The notes beneath the pieces are model-generated. The model saw nothing but the letters and a program-made list of their open reading frames with translations, had not been told where the DNA came from and did not search any database. Positions 1 through 8,136 of a stretch of DNA of 64,000 nt are shown here, piece after piece. Position numbers and translations under genes: made by a program. Numbering within the stretch: the stretch's first letter is position 1; each line of letters begins with the position of its first letter. The stretch is from JBFLYH01 sp964630235. GTDB lineage: Bacteria; Oederibacteriota; JAAXVQ01; JAUVAV01. The stretch is taken from NCBI GenBank assembly GCA_964630235.1, contig CAZVUO010000001.1, positions 310,001 through 374,000 on the forward strand. Direction: 5' to 3'.

Positions 1-57
1 CTGAAGTGGTTAACCTATTAGACCATGTGCCGCGGATTTTCATGCGCCTATTTTAAT

Positions 58-783
58 TCATTCCACTTCCCCGGGTTTGACCGCGCGGTGGAGCGTGGCC
101 ACCCCGCCGCCCAGACGCTGGTATTCCACGCTGTCGAAGCCCGCCCGGACCAGCATGCGGCTCAACTTGTCCGGATCCGGATAATGCCGGAGGCTGTCGT
201 GCAGGGGATGCAGCAGCGCTTTCGGGGCCTTGGTCCGCCATCGCCCCAGCAGGGGGAACAGGTATTCACGGTAGAACTGGACCGGCCACCGCAGGGGATG
301 GCGCGGCACGGCCAGCTCCAGGATCACGAGCGGATGGCGCCGGCGCAGCACGCGCTGGCATTCCCTCAGCACCGTGCGAATGTCGGAAACAAACCGCAGG
401 CCGAAGGTAATAAACACCGCGTCAAAGAATTCATCCGGAAAGGGCATGATCTCGACGTTCTCGGTCTTGAATTCCACGCGGCGGTGCAGGTGCTGGACGC
501 GCAGTTTTTGCTTGGCCACGGCCACCATGGCCGGGCAGAAATCCGCGGCCACGATGTGGGTCTGGGGGCCGTAACTGTTGGCCAGCTGTTGCGACAGGTG
601 CCCGATCCCCGAACAGGCGTCCAAAATCCGGTGCGGCTTGGCGAGCAGGGTCTGCTGGACCGCCCGCCTGCGCCAGACCTCGCCCCGGCCGAAGGTCAGG
701 GCCGGCTCGACCTGGTCATAGACTTCGGCCAGCTGGGTGAAAATGTTCCGTACCAGGCGGTTCTTGGAAATGGAACGGACCAT
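58..783 (-). CDS. UbiE/MenG-like SAM-dependent methyltransferase
   Basis: 241 residues, class I Rossmann methyltransferase. The SAM-binding motif I is ILDACSGIGHLS (about residues 53-64), followed by an acidic strand end (VAADF, about 78-82). The post-motif block MPFPDEFFDAV...FGLRFVSD (about 113-134) and the C-terminal LGGGVATLHRA closely resemble UbiE/MenG quinone C-methyltransferases. The start has a GAGG-type ribosome site seven bases upstream. It is the last gene of a unit with a glycosyltransferase, an FAD oxidoreductase and a flippase-like protein, 20 bases after the glycosyltransferase. Family membership is clear; whether the substrate is a quinone or another lipid is inferred only, since no other quinone genes are nearby. 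Confidence 0.8.
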   Translation of the reverse strand: MVRSISKNRLVRNIFTQLAEVYDQVEPALTFGRGEVWRRRAVQQTLLAKPHRILDACSGIGHLSQQLANSYGPQTHIVAADFCPAMVAVAKQKLRVQHLHRRVEFKTENVEIMPFPDEFFDAVFITFGLRFVSDIRTVLRECQRVLRRRHPLVILELAVPRHPLRWPVQFYREYLFPLLGRWRTKAPKALLHPLHDSLRHYPDPDKLSRMLVRAGFDSVEYQRLGGGVATLHRAVKPGEVE

Positions 784-803
784 GGCTGTTCCTCGGATCT
801 CCT

Positions 804-1529
804 CTATGTCAGCTCGCGGTACAGTTTGAACAGTTCGCGGAACGCGCGGGCGATCACGCCGAGCTTGGCCCCGGTCTGGGTGCCGGCCGTGCGGGGGTAG
901 TGGTGCACGCCCACCTGGGCGAAGCGGTATCCCGCTTTTTTCGCGCGCGCCAGCAGCTCGGTGGAGATCATGGCGCCGCTGGCCTTGAATTCACACTGGT
1001 CCACCACGCGCCGCCGGAACAGCTTGAACGCGCAGTCAATGTCGCGGATGGACAGCCCGAAGAGAAAACGCACCAGGGTCCCCCACGCCCAGGCGTTGAG
1101 CAGGCGGACCAGCGGGTCGCGCCGCTTCAGGCGGAAACCGGCCACGAAATCCGCCGCCGCAGCGGCCGGAAGCAGCAGTTCCAGCTCCCGGGTGTCGAAC
1201 TGGCCGTCCCCGTCCGTGAAAAAGATCCATTCGAGCTTGGCCTCCCGCAGCCCGGTCTTGACCGCGCCGCCGTAGCCCTGATTGCGTTCGTGGCGGATGT
1301 AGCGAACCTGCGGGATCTCCCGGGCCAGCTGGCGGGCCACTTCGGGCGTGCGGTCGCGCGAGCCGTCGTCCACGATGATGATCTCCCACTTGGCGGCCAG
1401 CCGGGCCAGCGTCTCGGCCGTGCGGCGGGTCAGGCGGTCCAAGTTGTCGGCCTCGTTGTAGGCCGGAAAGAAAGCGGAGATCTCCAGCCGCGGCAAAGGC
1501 ATCGGCGTTTTAGCGCTTGCGGTCTGCAC
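804..1529 (-). CDS. family 2 glycosyltransferase (DPM1-like)
   Basis: 241 residues. GT-A signature: FPAYNEADN (about 21-29), IIVDDGSRDRTP (about 51-62), ERNQGYGGAVKTG and the metal-binding DGDGQF (about 106-111). These are hallmarks of polyprenyl-phosphate sugar transferases of the DPM1/GtrB group, but there is no C-terminal membrane pair, so it is probably cytoplasmic and peripheral. The start codon is GTG, preceded by a strong GAGGAGG site eight bases away. It overlaps the end of the FAD oxidoreductase gene by 20 bases. Donor and acceptor cannot be told from sequence. Confidence 0.85.
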   Translation of the reverse strand: MQTASAKTPMPLPRLEISAFFPAYNEADNLDRLTRRTAETLARLAAKWEIIIVDDGSRDRTPEVARQLAREIPQVRYIRHERNQGYGGAVKTGLREAKLEWIFFTDGDGQFDTRELELLLPAAAAADFVAGFRLKRRDPLVRLLNAWAWGTLVRFLFGLSIRDIDCAFKLFRRRVVDQCEFKASGAMISTELLARAKKAGYRFAQVGVHHYPRTAGTQTGAKLGVIARAFRELFKLYRELT

Positions 1530-2907
1530 GGACGTTTCCTCCTCGGGATCTCAGATTGATCTGGATGCGCGCCGGACGGGCCCTCCGGCGAGCGGGCGCG
1601 GGCGGCTGGTATTCCAGTACGGCCTGCGCCGCCTGGCGGCCGAGGCGCAGGCTGTAGCTCATGCCCCGGTCCTCGGGATAAATTTGGGCCATGTTGGCCA
1701 AGAACAGGCCGGCCAGCGGCGCCGGGTGCGGCACCAGCCGCGCGCCATAGCCGGTCCGGATCACGGGCTGGGCATACGGCGCGCGGAACACGCGGGTCTC
1801 GGCGACGTCGGAGGGGTCGAACCCCGGCGCCACGCGGGACAAGTAGGCGTAGAACTCGTGCAGCACGGCCGTGTCGTTCGCCCGGTAGCGCGGGTGGCGG
1901 GTCGGCACATAGCTGGACAGATAGAGCGTGTGGCGGCCGCCGTAGGTTTCGGGCGGCACGAAATTGGTATGCTCGATCACCGCGATGAAGGGGCTGGCCA
2001 GGTCCGGAACGTTCATCCAGTAGATGGGCGAGAGCGAGCGCTTCAGGGTCAGGACCGCGCAGACATTGCCCAGGTATTCCACCTGGCGCAGGCGGTCCCA
2101 GTATTCGCCCCCGAGGTTCGGGGGGAGCATGGCCCACAGCGCCGGCGGCGCCTGGGTGGCCAGCACCGCGTCCAGCCGCTCCCGGCGCCGGGAGGTACGC
2201 CAGCCCGCGACCCGGCCCTGCTCGAGGATCAGGCCGCGCACGGTTTCCCCGCAGCGGACGCGGCCGCCCAGGGCCGTGATCCGCGCCGCGAGCGCGTCGT
2301 GCAGGACCTGGAAACTTCCGTTCAGATAACCCAGGCTCTCCTTCAGCATGCCCCGCTCCCGGCTCCCGGCCCGGGTGTGGATGCGCGAATAGAACCAGGG
2401 CATGCCGATGTCGTCGGCGTACTCGCCGAACTTGCCGTGTAGCAGGGGCCCCCAGACCGCGTCCCAGGCCTGCCGGCCGAAGGCTTTCAGCATCCAGTCC
2501 TTGGCGCGCACCTGCTCGTACTTCTGCCAGCGCTTCACGCGGGAGAGGTAGAGGATGCAGAGGCCGAACCGGATGCGGTTGGGAAAGGACAACGGGGTAA
2601 ACCGCAGGAGGTCCAGGGGCGTGGCGAATTTTTGCAGGCGCCCGCCGGAATAGATGCCCATGGGCGTTTCGCGCCACACCAGCCGGTCCGCAAGACCCAG
2701 GTCGCGGATGGTCTGGATGGTCTCCAGGTCCGTCGTGAAGATGTGGTGGTAGAACATTTCCAGCCGCGTGCCGCCGTAGGCGAAGGTCCCGGCCAGCCCG
2801 CCGGGCTGCGGCGCCTGCTCCGCCACCACCACTTCGTGCCCGGCTTGCGCCAGGGCCTGCCCCGCTGCCAGTCCCGCCAGCCCGGCGCCCACGATGCCGA
2901 CGCGCAT
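1510..2907 (-). CDS. NAD(P)/FAD-dependent oxidoreductase, protoporphyrinogen oxidase-like
   Basis: 465 residues. The N terminus is a dinucleotide-binding fold, VGIVGAGLAGLAAG (about 3-16), with an acidic residue ending strand 2 (VVVAEQAPQPGGLAGT), the classical FAD-binding pattern of amine oxidase / PPOX / UDP-galactopyranose-mutase-like flavoproteins. Proteins of this subgroup are often found beside DPM1-like glycosyltransferases and are annotated only generically. Its stop abuts the ATG region of the neighbours: the upstream flippase-like gene ends on the base just before this ATG, and the downstream glycosyltransferase overlaps by 20 bases. A role in sugar-lipid modification is inferred from the context. 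Substrate unknown. Confidence 0.8.
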   Translation of the reverse strand: MRVGIVGAGLAGLAAGQALAQAGHEVVVAEQAPQPGGLAGTFAYGGTRLEMFYHHIFTTDLETIQTIRDLGLADRLVWRETPMGIYSGGRLQKFATPLDLLRFTPLSFPNRIRFGLCILYLSRVKRWQKYEQVRAKDWMLKAFGRQAWDAVWGPLLHGKFGEYADDIGMPWFYSRIHTRAGSRERGMLKESLGYLNGSFQVLHDALAARITALGGRVRCGETVRGLILEQGRVAGWRTSRRRERLDAVLATQAPPALWAMLPPNLGGEYWDRLRQVEYLGNVCAVLTLKRSLSPIYWMNVPDLASPFIAVIEHTNFVPPETYGGRHTLYLSSYVPTRHPRYRANDTAVLHEFYAYLSRVAPGFDPSDVAETRVFRAPYAQPVIRTGYGARLVPHPAPLAGLFLANMAQIYPEDRGMSYSLRLGRQAAQAVLEYQPPAPARRRARPARIQINLRSRGGNVRADRKR

Positions 2908-3948
2908 CTAGTTGGCCCCCGTCTCGGGCGCGGTCTGCGTCGCGGCCGTGTCTTCGATCTCGTGGAAGCTGAGCTTCCAGGTCCACATGTAATACAGGCC
3001 CCAGAGCGTGATGGGCAGCCAGATCAGGGCGTGGATCACCAGCACGCACGGGAGGGAGACGCTCTTCTCCACGCCGAAGAAGCGCAGGGTGCTCACCCCG
3101 AAGAATTCGAACGGCCCGACATAACCGGGCGAGGACGGCAGCATGATGCCCAGGTTGACCACGGCCATGAGCATCACGGCCGCATACACGGGCAGCTGCA
3201 GGCCGAAGGCCAGCAGCACGAAGTAATAGGCCGCGCTCTCGCACAGCCACGCGAGCAGCGAGAAGCAGAAGGCCAGCAAGCTGTCCTTGCGGTTCCGGAG
3301 GCCGGCCAGGCCGGAGATGAACGAATCCACGAGCCGGGCCGCTTTCGGCCGCAGGCCCTCGGGCAGGATCCGCATGAGCGTGGTGAGCACGGCCTTGGCC
3401 CGCTCCTTCCAGGTAATGAGCGCGAACAGGACCGCGAACAGCACGATGAACAGCAGGGTGGTGAGGTCCACCACGGTGTTGACCAGGTCCACGAAGTGGG
3501 CGTTGGCGGCCGTGCGCGGCACCTGGAACAGGGCCAGGACCACGCCGGCGAGGAGCACCATGACCAGGCCGTCGAACGCGCGCTGCATGATCATGGTCGC
3601 GAACACCGCGGCCTTGGACACGCCTTCGCGCTTGCCCACCACGTAGGCCGGAACGAACTCGCCCGCGCGGGCGGGCAGCACGTTGTTGGCCATGAAGCCC
3701 AGGATCAGCGGCGGGAACAGGCTCTGCCAGGGCAGGGGCTTGACCGCGTTGAGCAGATAGCTCCAGCGCACGGCCCGCAGCCAGTAGCCGAGCAGGTAGA
3801 CGGCCAGCGCGGGGACCATCCAGCCGTACTGCGCGCCCAGCAAGGCCTGGATCAGCTCGGCCCAGTCCACCTGGCGGAACACCAGGTAGAGCAGGACCGC
3901 GGTGACCGCCAGCCCCAGCCAAAATCTTTTCTTTTTGATCAGGCTCAT
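2908..3948 (-). CDS. lysylphosphatidylglycerol synthase transmembrane-like (UPF0104/YbhN) membrane protein
   Basis: 346 residues with roughly eight hydrophobic helices spread over the whole length. The pattern LGYWLRAVRWSYLL and the loop GFMANNVLPARAGEFVPAYVVGKREG (split here as NNVLPARAGE and AYVVGKREG) are characteristic of the UPF0104 / LPG-synthase TM family (also the glycan-associated TIGR00374 group), which are implicated in lipid-linked transport or flipping. First gene of the four-gene unit ending at 58; only 41 bases separate its ATG from a dispersed repeat. Function in moving or anchoring a glycolipid is inferred from family and neighbours. Confidence 0.8.
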   Translation of the reverse strand: MSLIKKKRFWLGLAVTAVLLYLVFRQVDWAELIQALLGAQYGWMVPALAVYLLGYWLRAVRWSYLLNAVKPLPWQSLFPPLILGFMANNVLPARAGEFVPAYVVGKREGVSKAAVFATMIMQRAFDGLVMVLLAGVVLALFQVPRTAANAHFVDLVNTVVDLTTLLFIVLFAVLFALITWKERAKAVLTTLMRILPEGLRPKAARLVDSFISGLAGLRNRKDSLLAFCFSLLAWLCESAAYYFVLLAFGLQLPVYAAVMLMAVVNLGIMLPSSPGYVGPFEFFGVSTLRFFGVEKSVSLPCVLVIHALIWLPITLWGLYYMWTWKLSFHEIEDTAATQTAPETGAN

Positions 3949-3990
3949 CCGAATGATCCCCTTCTATCCACTTGCCGGACTCGACTAGAG

Positions 3991-4072
3991 GTCATTGCGA
4001 GCGATTTTCCGCGAAGCAATCTCGTTCTGGCTGTCTCCCAGATTGCTTCGTCCCTCTGGTCCTCGCAATGAC
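3991..4072. repeat. dispersed inverted repeat, family B copy 1
   Basis: The 82-base element begins GTCATTGCGAG and ends CTCGCAATGAC, a perfect 11-bp terminal inverted repeat. Inside it, GAAGCAATCT and AGATTGCTTC form a second nested pair. Copies with the same ends lie at 12828, 29955 and 45783, with degenerate ones at 26883 and 61908. This is a widely seen non-coding repeat that is often mistranslated as a small protein. Confidence 0.85.
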
Positions 4073-4105
4073 TGCCAATACCAGACCATAAAGCACCTGT
4101 TGCCG

Positions 4106-4825
4106 CTACAGCTTGAACCCCGCGGCTTTGGCGTCTTGGTCGAACATCTTCACCGTATCCAGGGAAACATTCTCCAGGTCCCGTCCCACGAGGCCCAGTT
4201 TCTTCTGGATGTCCGGGGTCAGGGTGATAATATCGCAACCGCACGCCTCGGCCTGGAAAATATTGAGCACTTCCCGCGGACTCGCCCACAACAGCCGGCA
4301 GGCAGGGCGGGCGCGCAGGGCCTGCTTGGCCGCGCGCATGACCGGCTCGGGGTCGCGGCCCGTGTCCGCGATCCGGCCGGCGAAGACCGACACGATGCAC
4401 TTGGTGCCCGGGGCCAGACACGGCGCCACGGCCTTGACCTGTTCCAGGGAGGCGCAGGCCGTGACATTGACGCTCACGCCGTCCCCCGTCAGCCGGCTCA
4501 GCAGGGGCCCGGAAAATCCGCCCCGCGTGTCGGTGACCGGAATCTTCACGTTGACGTTCGGCCCCCAGCCCGCGATGAGGCGCGCCTGGCGCTCCATGTC
4601 CGCAAAGTCGTCGGAAAAAACCTCGAAGGAAATCGGCAGGTCCGGGATCAGGGCCAGGACCTGGCGAGCGAACTCCATGTAATCCGTCACCCCGGCCTTG
4701 CGCATGAGCGTCGGGTTGGTGGTGAATCCCCGGATCAGGCCCGACCGGTACGCCTCGGCCATGGCCGCAAGCTCCGCGCCGTCCGCGAAGAGCTGGATGC
4801 GGAGCTTCCGCAGGTCTGGGATCAT
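4106..4825 (-). CDS. transaldolase-family protein
   Basis: 239 residues, the length of the short TalC / fructose-6-phosphate-aldolase-like class. Recognisable blocks are IRGFTTNPTLMRKAG (about 31-45), SFEVFSDD, the Schiff-base lysine in NVNVKIPVT (Lys about 94), VNVTACASLEQ and SVFAGRIADTG. The open frame extends upstream, but the chosen ATG overlaps the stop of the preceding phosphatase gene as ATGA, like its neighbours. It is the last gene of a unit with GmhB-, GmhA- and HddC-like genes. Since transaldolase makes sedoheptulose 7-phosphate, the substrate of GmhA, a dedicated supply role for heptose synthesis is an attractive inference. Confidence 0.85.
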   Translation of the reverse strand: MIPDLRKLRIQLFADGAELAAMAEAYRSGLIRGFTTNPTLMRKAGVTDYMEFARQVLALIPDLPISFEVFSDDFADMERQARLIAGWGPNVNVKIPVTDTRGGFSGPLLSRLTGDGVSVNVTACASLEQVKAVAPCLAPGTKCIVSVFAGRIADTGRDPEPVMRAAKQALRARPACRLLWASPREVLNIFQAEACGCDIITLTPDIQKKLGLVGRDLENVSLDTVKMFDQDAKAAGFKL

Positions 4826-5406
4826 GGTTTGCCTCCGGCTCCGAGGATCAGGTCCACGGCCTGGCGCAGGTTCGGAACGCGAAAGTCCGGCCGGCTCCCG
4901 CCCCGCCGCCCGGCGGACGCGGGCTCGTCCACCAGAATGGTTCTGACCCCCGCGGCCAGGCCGCAGAAGATGTCCGAATCCTGATCGCCGATCAGCCAGG
5001 ACCGGGCGAGGTCCAGTTGGAACGCGTCCCGCGCTTTCAGAAGGAAATAAGGTTTGGGCTTGCGGCATTCACACTCTCCCGTGTAATCCGGCACCACGCC
5101 CTCTGGATGGTGGAAGCAGTAATAGTACTCCGTGAACTGGACGCCCTGGAGCTGGAAGGCCGCGTCCAGCTGCTGGTGGATGGCGCGGATGTTCTCCAGG
5201 CTGGTCTTGCCCAGCGCGTAGCTGGGCTGGTTGGAGACCAGGAACAGCAGAAACCCCGCGGCCTGCAGGCGCAGAAGTTCCTGGGAGACTCCGGGCAGGA
5301 GCGCGAAATCGCCAGGCAGGTGCGGGGACTCGTGCTGCCGGGTCTCGGGATTGTAGACCAGCCGGTTCAACACGCCATCGCGGTCGAGAAAAACTGCCGT
5401 GGCCAT
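4822..5406 (-). CDS. gmhB: HAD-family D-glycero-D-manno-heptose bisphosphate phosphatase-like protein
   Basis: 194 residues, HAD superfamily class III. Motif I is FLDRDGVLN with nucleophile Asp about 8 and acid/base Asp about 10. Motif II is LFLVSNQ, and the C-terminal WLIGDQDSDI carries the metal-binding acids. A C-x-H ... C-x-C set (Cys97, His99, Cys112, Cys114) with CRKPKP is the zinc-loop signature of GmhB-type phosphatases. A longer frame starts at 5424, but the ATG at 5406 overlaps the previous stop as TGATG. GmhB removes one phosphate from heptose 1,7-bisphosphate. The heptose neighbours support this, though histidinol-phosphate phosphatases share the fold. Confidence 0.8.
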   Translation of the reverse strand: MATAVFLDRDGVLNRLVYNPETRQHESPHLPGDFALLPGVSQELLRLQAAGFLLFLVSNQPSYALGKTSLENIRAIHQQLDAAFQLQGVQFTEYYYCFHHPEGVVPDYTGECECRKPKPYFLLKARDAFQLDLARSWLIGDQDSDIFCGLAAGVRTILVDEPASAGRRGGSRPDFRVPNLRQAVDLILGAGGKP

Positions 5407-6011
5407 CAGTGCAGGGACTCCCATTTCATTTCGTGGGCCTTGAGGTCCGGGTGCGAGACCAGCAGGTGCCAGACCACGGCCTGCATGGCCTCGGTATGCG
5501 GCGTGACGGTGTCCGCGTTCACGGTGGGGATGAGGATGACCGCATCCGCCGCTTCGGCGGTAAAACCGCCGTCCCGGCCCACGATGCCGAGAATGCGCGC
5601 GCCCCGCACCTGGGCCAGGCGCAGGGCTTGAACAAGATTCGTGCTCACGTGCCGCTCGAGGCTGCCGCCGCCCACGGAAAACACCAGGATCGCGTCCTGG
5701 GGCCCCAGCCGGCTGCCCTCCAGCCAGCGCAGGAACACATTCTCCCAGCCTTCGTCGTTGATGCGGGCGGTCAGCTCGGAAACATTGTCCGTCGGCGTAT
5801 AGGCCTCGATGCCGGCGATCTTGCGGAAATCGTTGACCGCGTGCGAGGCATGCCCCGCACCGCCGCCCACGCCCAGGATGAACAGCCGCCCCTGGCGCTG
5901 CTTCAGCTGGACCAGCAGGTCCAAGGCCCGGCGCACGGCCTTGCGGTCGAGCCGGATGATGATCTCCTGCGCGTCCTGGAGATACTGGTCCACATAGTCA
6001 TGGTTTTCCAC
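5406..6011 (-). CDS. gmhA: SIS-domain phosphosugar isomerase, GmhA-like
   Basis: 201 residues, a single SIS domain. The phosphate-binding loop is LGVGGGAGHASHAVNDF (about 46-62), and a second glycine/serine loop VFSVGGGS lies near 110. The region TEAMQAVVWHLL corresponds to the C-terminal helix carrying catalytic residues in sedoheptulose-7-phosphate isomerase. The GTG start has an AGGAGG site six bases upstream. It overlaps the upstream nucleotidyltransferase by 14 bases. Length and neighbours (GmhB-, HddC-, HddA-like) favour GmhA activity: sedoheptulose 7-phosphate to D-glycero-D-manno-heptose 7-phosphate. Other SIS isomerases cannot be excluded. Confidence 0.75.
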   Translation of the reverse strand: MENHDYVDQYLQDAQEIIIRLDRKAVRRALDLLVQLKQRQGRLFILGVGGGAGHASHAVNDFRKIAGIEAYTPTDNVSELTARINDEGWENVFLRWLEGSRLGPQDAILVFSVGGGSLERHVSTNLVQALRLAQVRGARILGIVGRDGGFTAEAADAVILIPTVNADTVTPHTEAMQAVVWHLLVSHPDLKAHEMKWESLH

Positions 6012-6732
6012 CGGACACCTCCTCCGGACCCTTCCGGCCTTCCAGGTACGCGCGGGTTTCAGCCAGTCCCTGGGGCGATCCGATCTCGTAAAAACGCTTC
6101 TTCACGGCGTATCCCAGAAGCTCTCCCCGCGCGACCAGACGCCGGAACACGTCGGTCAGATCTTCGCTGCCCTGCTCCGGCACCTCGGCCAGGGCCTCCC
6201 GCTTGAGCAGACTCAGTCCGTAATCAATATAGGTCATCTCCGGATCGGGGTTCTGCTTGTCGTAGCGGATCACAAACCCGACCCGGACCACCGCATTGCT
6301 GCGGTCCCAGCGGTTCTGGTTCTCGTGGACGGTCATCAGGCCCAGCTTGTTCTGCGCCTGAAAAAAATGGTGCGCCGCGGACAGGTCCACGTCGAGATAG
6401 GAGTCGCCGTAGAGCACAAAAAATTGCCTGCCCAGCAGGGGCAGGGCTTTGCGCAGCGCGCCGGCCGTTCCCAGCAGGCGTTCCCCGTCCCGCGAGTACG
6501 TCACGGACAGGCCGAACGCGCTGCCGTCGCCCACATGGCGTTCAATGGCCTCGCCCAGATGCCCCGTGCACAGCACCACCTGTTCCACGCCCTGGCCGCG
6601 CAGGCTCTCGAGCTGGTGATCAATGAAGGGGCGCCCCGCGACCAGAAGCATGGATTTCGGAGTCTGCCGGGTTTCGTCCTGCAGGCGGGTGGCCAGGCCT
6701 CCGGCCAGGATCGCGAGCGGCGGCAGGGTCAT
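5998..6732 (-). CDS. hddC: sugar nucleotidyltransferase, HddC-like
   Basis: 244 residues, nucleotidyltransferase (RmlA/GCD1-like) fold. It opens with LAILAGGLATRL (about 6-17) and the conserved TPKSMLLVAGRPFIDHQL, has the metal-binding LYGDSYLDVD (about 107-116), and lacks a left-handed helix domain, matching the short heptose-1-phosphate guanylyltransferase class. In the GDP-heptose route this enzyme charges heptose 1-phosphate with GTP. It overlaps the upstream glycosyltransferase by four bases (ATGA) and the downstream isomerase by 14. The nucleotide used is inferred from the presence of the HddA-type kinase nearby. Confidence 0.75.
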   Translation of the reverse strand: MTLPPLAILAGGLATRLQDETRQTPKSMLLVAGRPFIDHQLESLRGQGVEQVVLCTGHLGEAIERHVGDGSAFGLSVTYSRDGERLLGTAGALRKALPLLGRQFFVLYGDSYLDVDLSAAHHFFQAQNKLGLMTVHENQNRWDRSNAVVRVGFVIRYDKQNPDPEMTYIDYGLSLLKREALAEVPEQGSEDLTDVFRRLVARGELLGYAVKKRFYEIGSPQGLAETRAYLEGRKGPEEVSGGKP

Positions 6733-7901
6733 GACCGTTTCCCCGCGGCCGGAGGCGAAAGCTTGGCGGCCAGGAGCTGCAACACCAGGGTGAACGTGAA
6801 GGTCTGGAACCCCAGGATCAAACTCAGCAGCCCGACCAGCGCGCTCTTGGAGATCGCCTGGAGCGTGAAGCCGGCCTCGACGTACTGCCAGCTGAACCCC
6901 ACGAGCAGGGCCAGGCCCACGGCCAGCAGCAACAGGCCGGCCACCACGCCGCGGTCATACGCGAACCGGCGCACGTAGCGCCGGGTGCGTTCGGGATCCA
7001 CTTGCAGGATCATTTCCGCCAGCACGCTCATTTGAAAGGCCGCGTACCCCACCACCCCCAGCGTAATGCCCAGAAACATGGCGTGCACGGACAAAGCCAG
7101 GGGGCCCAGGCGCAGGGGATCCGGGCCCAGGGCGAGCAGCAGCACCAGCAGCAGTCCCAGGGCCATGGCCGCGATGCCCGGCCGCTTTAAAAAGAACCCC
7201 GGGAAATACAGGAACATCACCTTCACGTTGATCCATCCGGCCAGCCACGGCGACAGCCAGCCCGCGCGTTTATGGTGGCTGGCCCGCCCCTGCCGGTCCT
7301 TGTAGAACGCGATCGGGATCTCGGCGATCCGGAGCTTGAGCTGGGCCGCCTTGAGCACCATTTCCGAGGCGTATTCCCACGAGCTGGATTCGAGATGCAG
7401 GCGCCGCAGGGCGTCGGTCCGGATCGCCCGCATGCCGCAGTGAATGTCGCTGTAGCGCGAACCGTACATATAGTTGAGGATCCAGGTGGTCAGCGGCGTG
7501 CCGAAATAGCGGTGCAGACCCGGCATGGCGCCGGGTTCAATGCGGCCGCGCAGGCGGCTGCCGATCACGAAGTCATGGCCCTCATCCAGCTTGCGGACAA
7601 ACGCGCCAAGCTCGCGGAAGTCGTAGGTCAGGTCGGCGTCGCCCATGATCACGTACTCGCCGCGGATGTGCGGCAGGGCGTCAATGTACGCCTGTCCCAG
7701 CCCGCGCTTGGGCACCTTGATGACCCTGGCGCCGTGCGCGGCGGCGATGCGCGGCGTGCGGTCCGTGGAGCTGTCCACGATCAGGATCTCGCCCGTCACC
7801 CGGGCGCGGCGCAGGCCCTCCCGGCACCAGTCAACGAACTCGCCGATGGTGATCTCCTCGTTCAGGGCCGGCACCACGATGGACACGCGGGGTTTGCTCA
7901 T
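6729..7901 (-). CDS. family 2 glycosyltransferase with C-terminal membrane helices
   Basis: 390 residues. The N-terminal GT-A domain shows IVVPALNEE (about 8-16), ILIVDSSTDRTP and the metal-binding MGDADLTYDF. The rest contains the DPM1-type block SRYSDIHCGMRAI, then about four hydrophobic helices from residue ~240 on. This is the architecture of polyprenyl-phosphate glycosyltransferases of the dolichyl-phosphate glucose synthase group, which make lipid-linked sugar donors at the cytoplasmic membrane face. It is the first gene of the unit going on to HddC, GmhA, GmhB and transaldolase, with an AGGATG-type ribosome site. Confidence 0.85.
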   Translation of the reverse strand: MSKPRVSIVVPALNEEITIGEFVDWCREGLRRARVTGEILIVDSSTDRTPRIAAAHGARVIKVPKRGLGQAYIDALPHIRGEYVIMGDADLTYDFRELGAFVRKLDEGHDFVIGSRLRGRIEPGAMPGLHRYFGTPLTTWILNYMYGSRYSDIHCGMRAIRTDALRRLHLESSSWEYASEMVLKAAQLKLRIAEIPIAFYKDRQGRASHHKRAGWLSPWLAGWINVKVMFLYFPGFFLKRPGIAAMALGLLLVLLLALGPDPLRLGPLALSVHAMFLGITLGVVGYAAFQMSVLAEMILQVDPERTRRYVRRFAYDRGVVAGLLLLAVGLALLVGFSWQYVEAGFTLQAISKSALVGLLSLILGFQTFTFTLVLQLLAAKLSPPAAGKRS

Positions 7902-8009
7902 GCAATCATCCTATCTTTGGTAATCACAAAGATTATCATCGTCTCCAGCGGCAGAGCGCACTCACCCTGTCACATCACGGGTCTGTTTGGTGCCGTTTGT
8001 TAATTTGCC
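7902..8009. other. intergenic leader with short hairpin
   Basis: The space upstream of the glycosyltransferase holds a perfect 7-bp inverted repeat, ATCTTTG / CAAAGAT at 7913-7933 with a 7-base loop, directly before the ribosome site. I see no convincing promoter pair here. The hairpin could affect translation or mark a processing site. That is speculative. Confidence 0.35.
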
Positions 8010-8117
8010 GTCATACCGGCCCAGTCCTGGCGGACTTGGGCCAGGGCGAAGGCCGGTATCCAGGAAGGTACCTTCGCGTTCTTTCTGGACCCCGGCTTTC
8101 GCCGGGGTGACGAAAAA
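8010..8117. repeat. dispersed hairpin repeat pair, family A copy 1
   Basis: Two linked hairpins. The first runs from CGTCATACCGG to CCGGTATCCAG, and the second from CTGGACCCCGGC through a mirrored GCCGGGGTGACG. The same two half-elements recur at 12713/13000, 16815, 16906, 21258, 43600, 52917 and, in swapped order, 54008. The loop of the first half differs between copies while the stem is kept. This family is widespread in bacterial genomes and is often miscalled as a peptide ending in AGIQ. Confidence 0.85.
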
Positions 8118-8136
8118 TCAAAATATTCTGAAACAC

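Noticed and set aside
1430..3922. A minus-strand 830-codon frame spanning two genes
   Set aside because: It is out of frame with the FAD oxidoreductase and UPF0104 genes, which have clear motifs; Pro/Arg/Gly-rich shadow.
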